Assembly: GCF_001949145.1 (NCBI RefSeq)
Contig: NW_019091553.1
Coordinates: 441,442 to 482,847 of the forward strand
Direction: 5' to 3'
DNA: 41,406 bases
Source of the DNA: Acanthaster planci
Taxonomy: Eukaryota > Echinodermata > Asteroidea > Valvatida > Acanthasteridae
Shown here: piece by piece, positions 39,260 through 41,406 of the stretch
Layout of the letters: every line of letters begins with the position of its first letter
How positions within the stretch are numbered: the stretch's first letter is position 1
Translations under genes and position numbers: made by a program
The notes under the pieces: generated by a model
The model's database searches: none
The model's input: the letters and a program-made list of their open reading frames with translations, nothing else
Told to the model about the DNA's origin: nothing

Positions 39260-40280
39260 GTGTGAATGTTTTAACGCCTTTTAAACGTTTTCCTGGTTAC
39301 ACTTATAAGAACGTGTTATGGTGTTAATAATCCAAAGCTAACTCGTTGTGGTGTTTATTTTTTTCAACAAATGCGTGTTGATGTGTCACTGAATTTAGAT
39401 TCCGTGACACATTTGGTTGTTAACAACAAGACACACTAACACGTTTATCGGGTGTTAACACCATCTGAACACCAAAACACGAAACATTTCCAAACAACTT
39501 ATTTTATTTTATATAGTTACATGTCAACAATTAACGCAAAGATGCGTTTATAATGAGCGTAGGTATTTACAATTGGGTGTAAAGTACTGTGAGAATGTTA
39601 GCAATTTATTTCAAAAACAGATGTCTGCAATTGGCGTTTTACAAGCGACACGCAAACGTCAAGGCTCAACTTTTAAACATGGCTCAAATTCAAACAGCGC
39701 ACTTCGAATATCAAACGTCATGGTCCTACTTTTACTTATAATGTATATGCTATGTGAATAAACAGTACATCGTACGTGCCGCGTATCTCTGAGCTTTCAA
39801 CACACATGGGGGTAAATACGAATTGGCTCCTTTAAATACTGGTACTTTTATTCTACTGTAGTTCCACAGCATCTTATCATGACTACTTTTTCTAGTTTTA
39901 CTCTTGTCAAGTTTCCCTTGCCTTATTTGGTAACATGATTAATACCGGCGTATTTAAGAGTGTAAATGGGGCAAATAAATAACCTCTTCCTAGTGGGTGT
40001 ATAACACCCGTCACACCTGTACTGTAACACCGAAGTTATACCACGTCGTAGTCAGCGTGTATTTATTGTGTGTTTCTTGAGTTTGTATACACGTTCAAAT
40101 CGTGGACGTATAACAATAGGGGACAATAGGGTCCACGGTTGCCGAAGAGTCCACGGTTGAAAAACGTGTATAAAACATATGGGAGGTCTTCCGAAAAAGT
40201 AAGTATGAACAAAAAAAAAAAAGAGTATGAACAAAAGAGGAACAATAGGGAGTCCACAATTGAAGGCGTTTACACTCATG
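39260..40280 (+). repeat. Dispersed repeat, copy B
   Basis: The forward block 39260-39570 matches 24994-25310 (TTTTAACGCC, TTTTCCTGGTTACACTTATA, AATCCAAAGCTAACTCGTTG, AAGATGCGTTTATAATGA). The reverse block 40075-40260 matches 24780-24935 (AAACATATGGGAGGTCTTC, GGACAATAGGG). The change of orientation between blocks suggests a parent element whose ends are inverted repeats. GGTGTTA/TAACACC words are frequent throughout. Confidence 0.7.
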
Positions 40281-41406
40281 TGTAAGTGGACTTCAATCTG
40301 CAGAGAGGTGTGTCTGTTCTTACAGTAAAAAAAAAAAAGGTAGGTCTATGAACAGTGGAAGATCACAGCGTTCTGACTCAGGCCCTACCTATTCGCAGTT
40401 TGGACATTCCTGGTGTGAAAGGGTCACGCCATTAACTTCTTTTGAGGCTCTGTGCGTTTTTACTGTCAACAATTTAGCCTCCTTGATAACGAGGGTATTT
40501 CAAGGAAAATCGTCATTTCACATTAATCGTGACAGTGTGTTCCTATTTGTTGCGCAGGTTATAATATTATGTCCTTATGTTGGCTGCTTGGCTTCTGACT
40601 ACCTACCTTTACCTGGAATGCACACCTGGTTCTCGTTCAGTCACTTTTCGTATAGGCCTAGTTTGCACCCTCTCTTTTGGTTAGCAGAATGCAAAATCTC
40701 AGATGTAAAAAATACATAAAGAGGCATCGCAAAAACACTGCATGTGTTAAAAAGTGCATATGTACGTTAATTGAAAAATGGAATTCAAAATAGCGCTTTT
40801 TTAACTTTTGGTATAGTGAACATAGCCCATTTGATGTTTAATTTTGTTATAAAAATAAAAAAAATACGTACCCGTCCCTGCCCATCTTTAAAAATGTCGC
40901 GGTTTGCTTTGAAACCCAATTTATTTTAAAGCCTAAAAAATGTATATGTTAGTTTGAAACATCAAATGGCGACCTACATGGAAACACGACGTGGCATCAT
41001 GGTATTTGTAAACACTTAATATGTATGTCAGATGTTGAAATCGTCTTTAAGGTTCTTATAATGTATTGGTATGTACATGTATGTCACTGGATAACTTAAA
41101 AGCATGATGGAGAACATCTGCAATCGCACAACACCCTTATTTATCTAAACCAAAACTCCACATGCCTTTTTAAAATGAATAAAGCACAACTTTATAATGT
41201 GATCTGTCTTACCTTGTTATTGCTGCACTGTGGTTCCCACTCTCCTGTCTCTCAACAATGCATAGTTGTGTCTGGATGCTCCAAGATACTAAACCCTAAC
41301 CAATGGATACCATGTACATACATGGAACCGTGAGTCGCACGGGGTTTTTACCCAGTTGCAGACTCCCGATGAGGAGTGTCCTTCATCACTTTTAGAATGA
41401 TGAGTT
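40281..41406. other. Right edge: nothing firm
   Basis: A plus-strand 123-codon ORF (40348-40719) has no recognisable motif. On the minus strand, a strong donor-like CAATAACAAG/GTAAGACAG at 41213 could end a noncoding or partial exon reaching in from the edge. Confidence 0.35.

Noticed and set aside
40348-40719. 123-codon plus-strand ORF
   Set aside because: No recognisable motif, signal peptide or splice context; treated as chance.
1-41406. CRISPR arrays, bacterial operons, rRNA or tRNA genes
   Set aside because: None seen; the sequence is clearly animal genomic DNA with spliced genes and animal transposons. A covariance-model search would be needed to exclude small RNA genes.

Overview
The window is animal genomic DNA: AT-rich, intron-rich and repeat-rich, with no bacterial-style operons. 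The gene content (tandem F5/8 type C domains) and the mobile elements (Penelope-like with a GIY-YIG remnant, DIRS-like, Tc1-like, many fold-back MITEs) suggest a marine invertebrate. A cnidarian or a lancelet-like animal would fit, but I cannot settle the phylum by eye.

The window is dominated by one gene on the minus strand, from about 33.6 kb down to about 5.7 kb. I reconstructed 13 coding exons; every splice site is GT..AG and every exon joins in frame. The gene encodes a signal peptide (exon 1), an unrecognised 80-residue cysteine-containing module (exon 2), then five F5/8 type C (discoidin) domains with almost no linker (exons 3-13). Each domain starts and ends on a phase-1 intron and is cut by a phase-0 intron at the same relative place; domain 2 has one extra phase-2 intron. 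The predicted product is a secreted multi-discoidin protein of about 852 residues up to the end of exon 13, or 869 if exon 13 runs on to its stop codon.

The long introns hold dead mobile elements of different classes. Intron 4 (24.6-27.9 kb) has a complete but inactivated Tc1-like transposon with long inverted repeats and a TA duplication, plus a copy of a dispersed repeat. Intron 6 holds a small palindromic MITE. Intron 8 (17.6-21.2 kb) has a DIRS-like RNase H/tyrosine recombinase fragment. Intron 10 (7.9-16.8 kb) has a Penelope-like element in two opposite-facing halves, one of them split by a 725-bp fold-back element.

Downstream of the gene (1-5.7 kb) are a 49-bp hairpin tandem array, a roughly 150-bp satellite carrying TGACGTCA-like palindromes, and a hairpin element. 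Upstream (33.6-41.4 kb) I see no convincing protein gene: a diverged relative of the satellite, second copies of the MITE and of the dispersed repeat, one unexplained 175-codon ORF and a possible 5' noncoding exon at the right edge.
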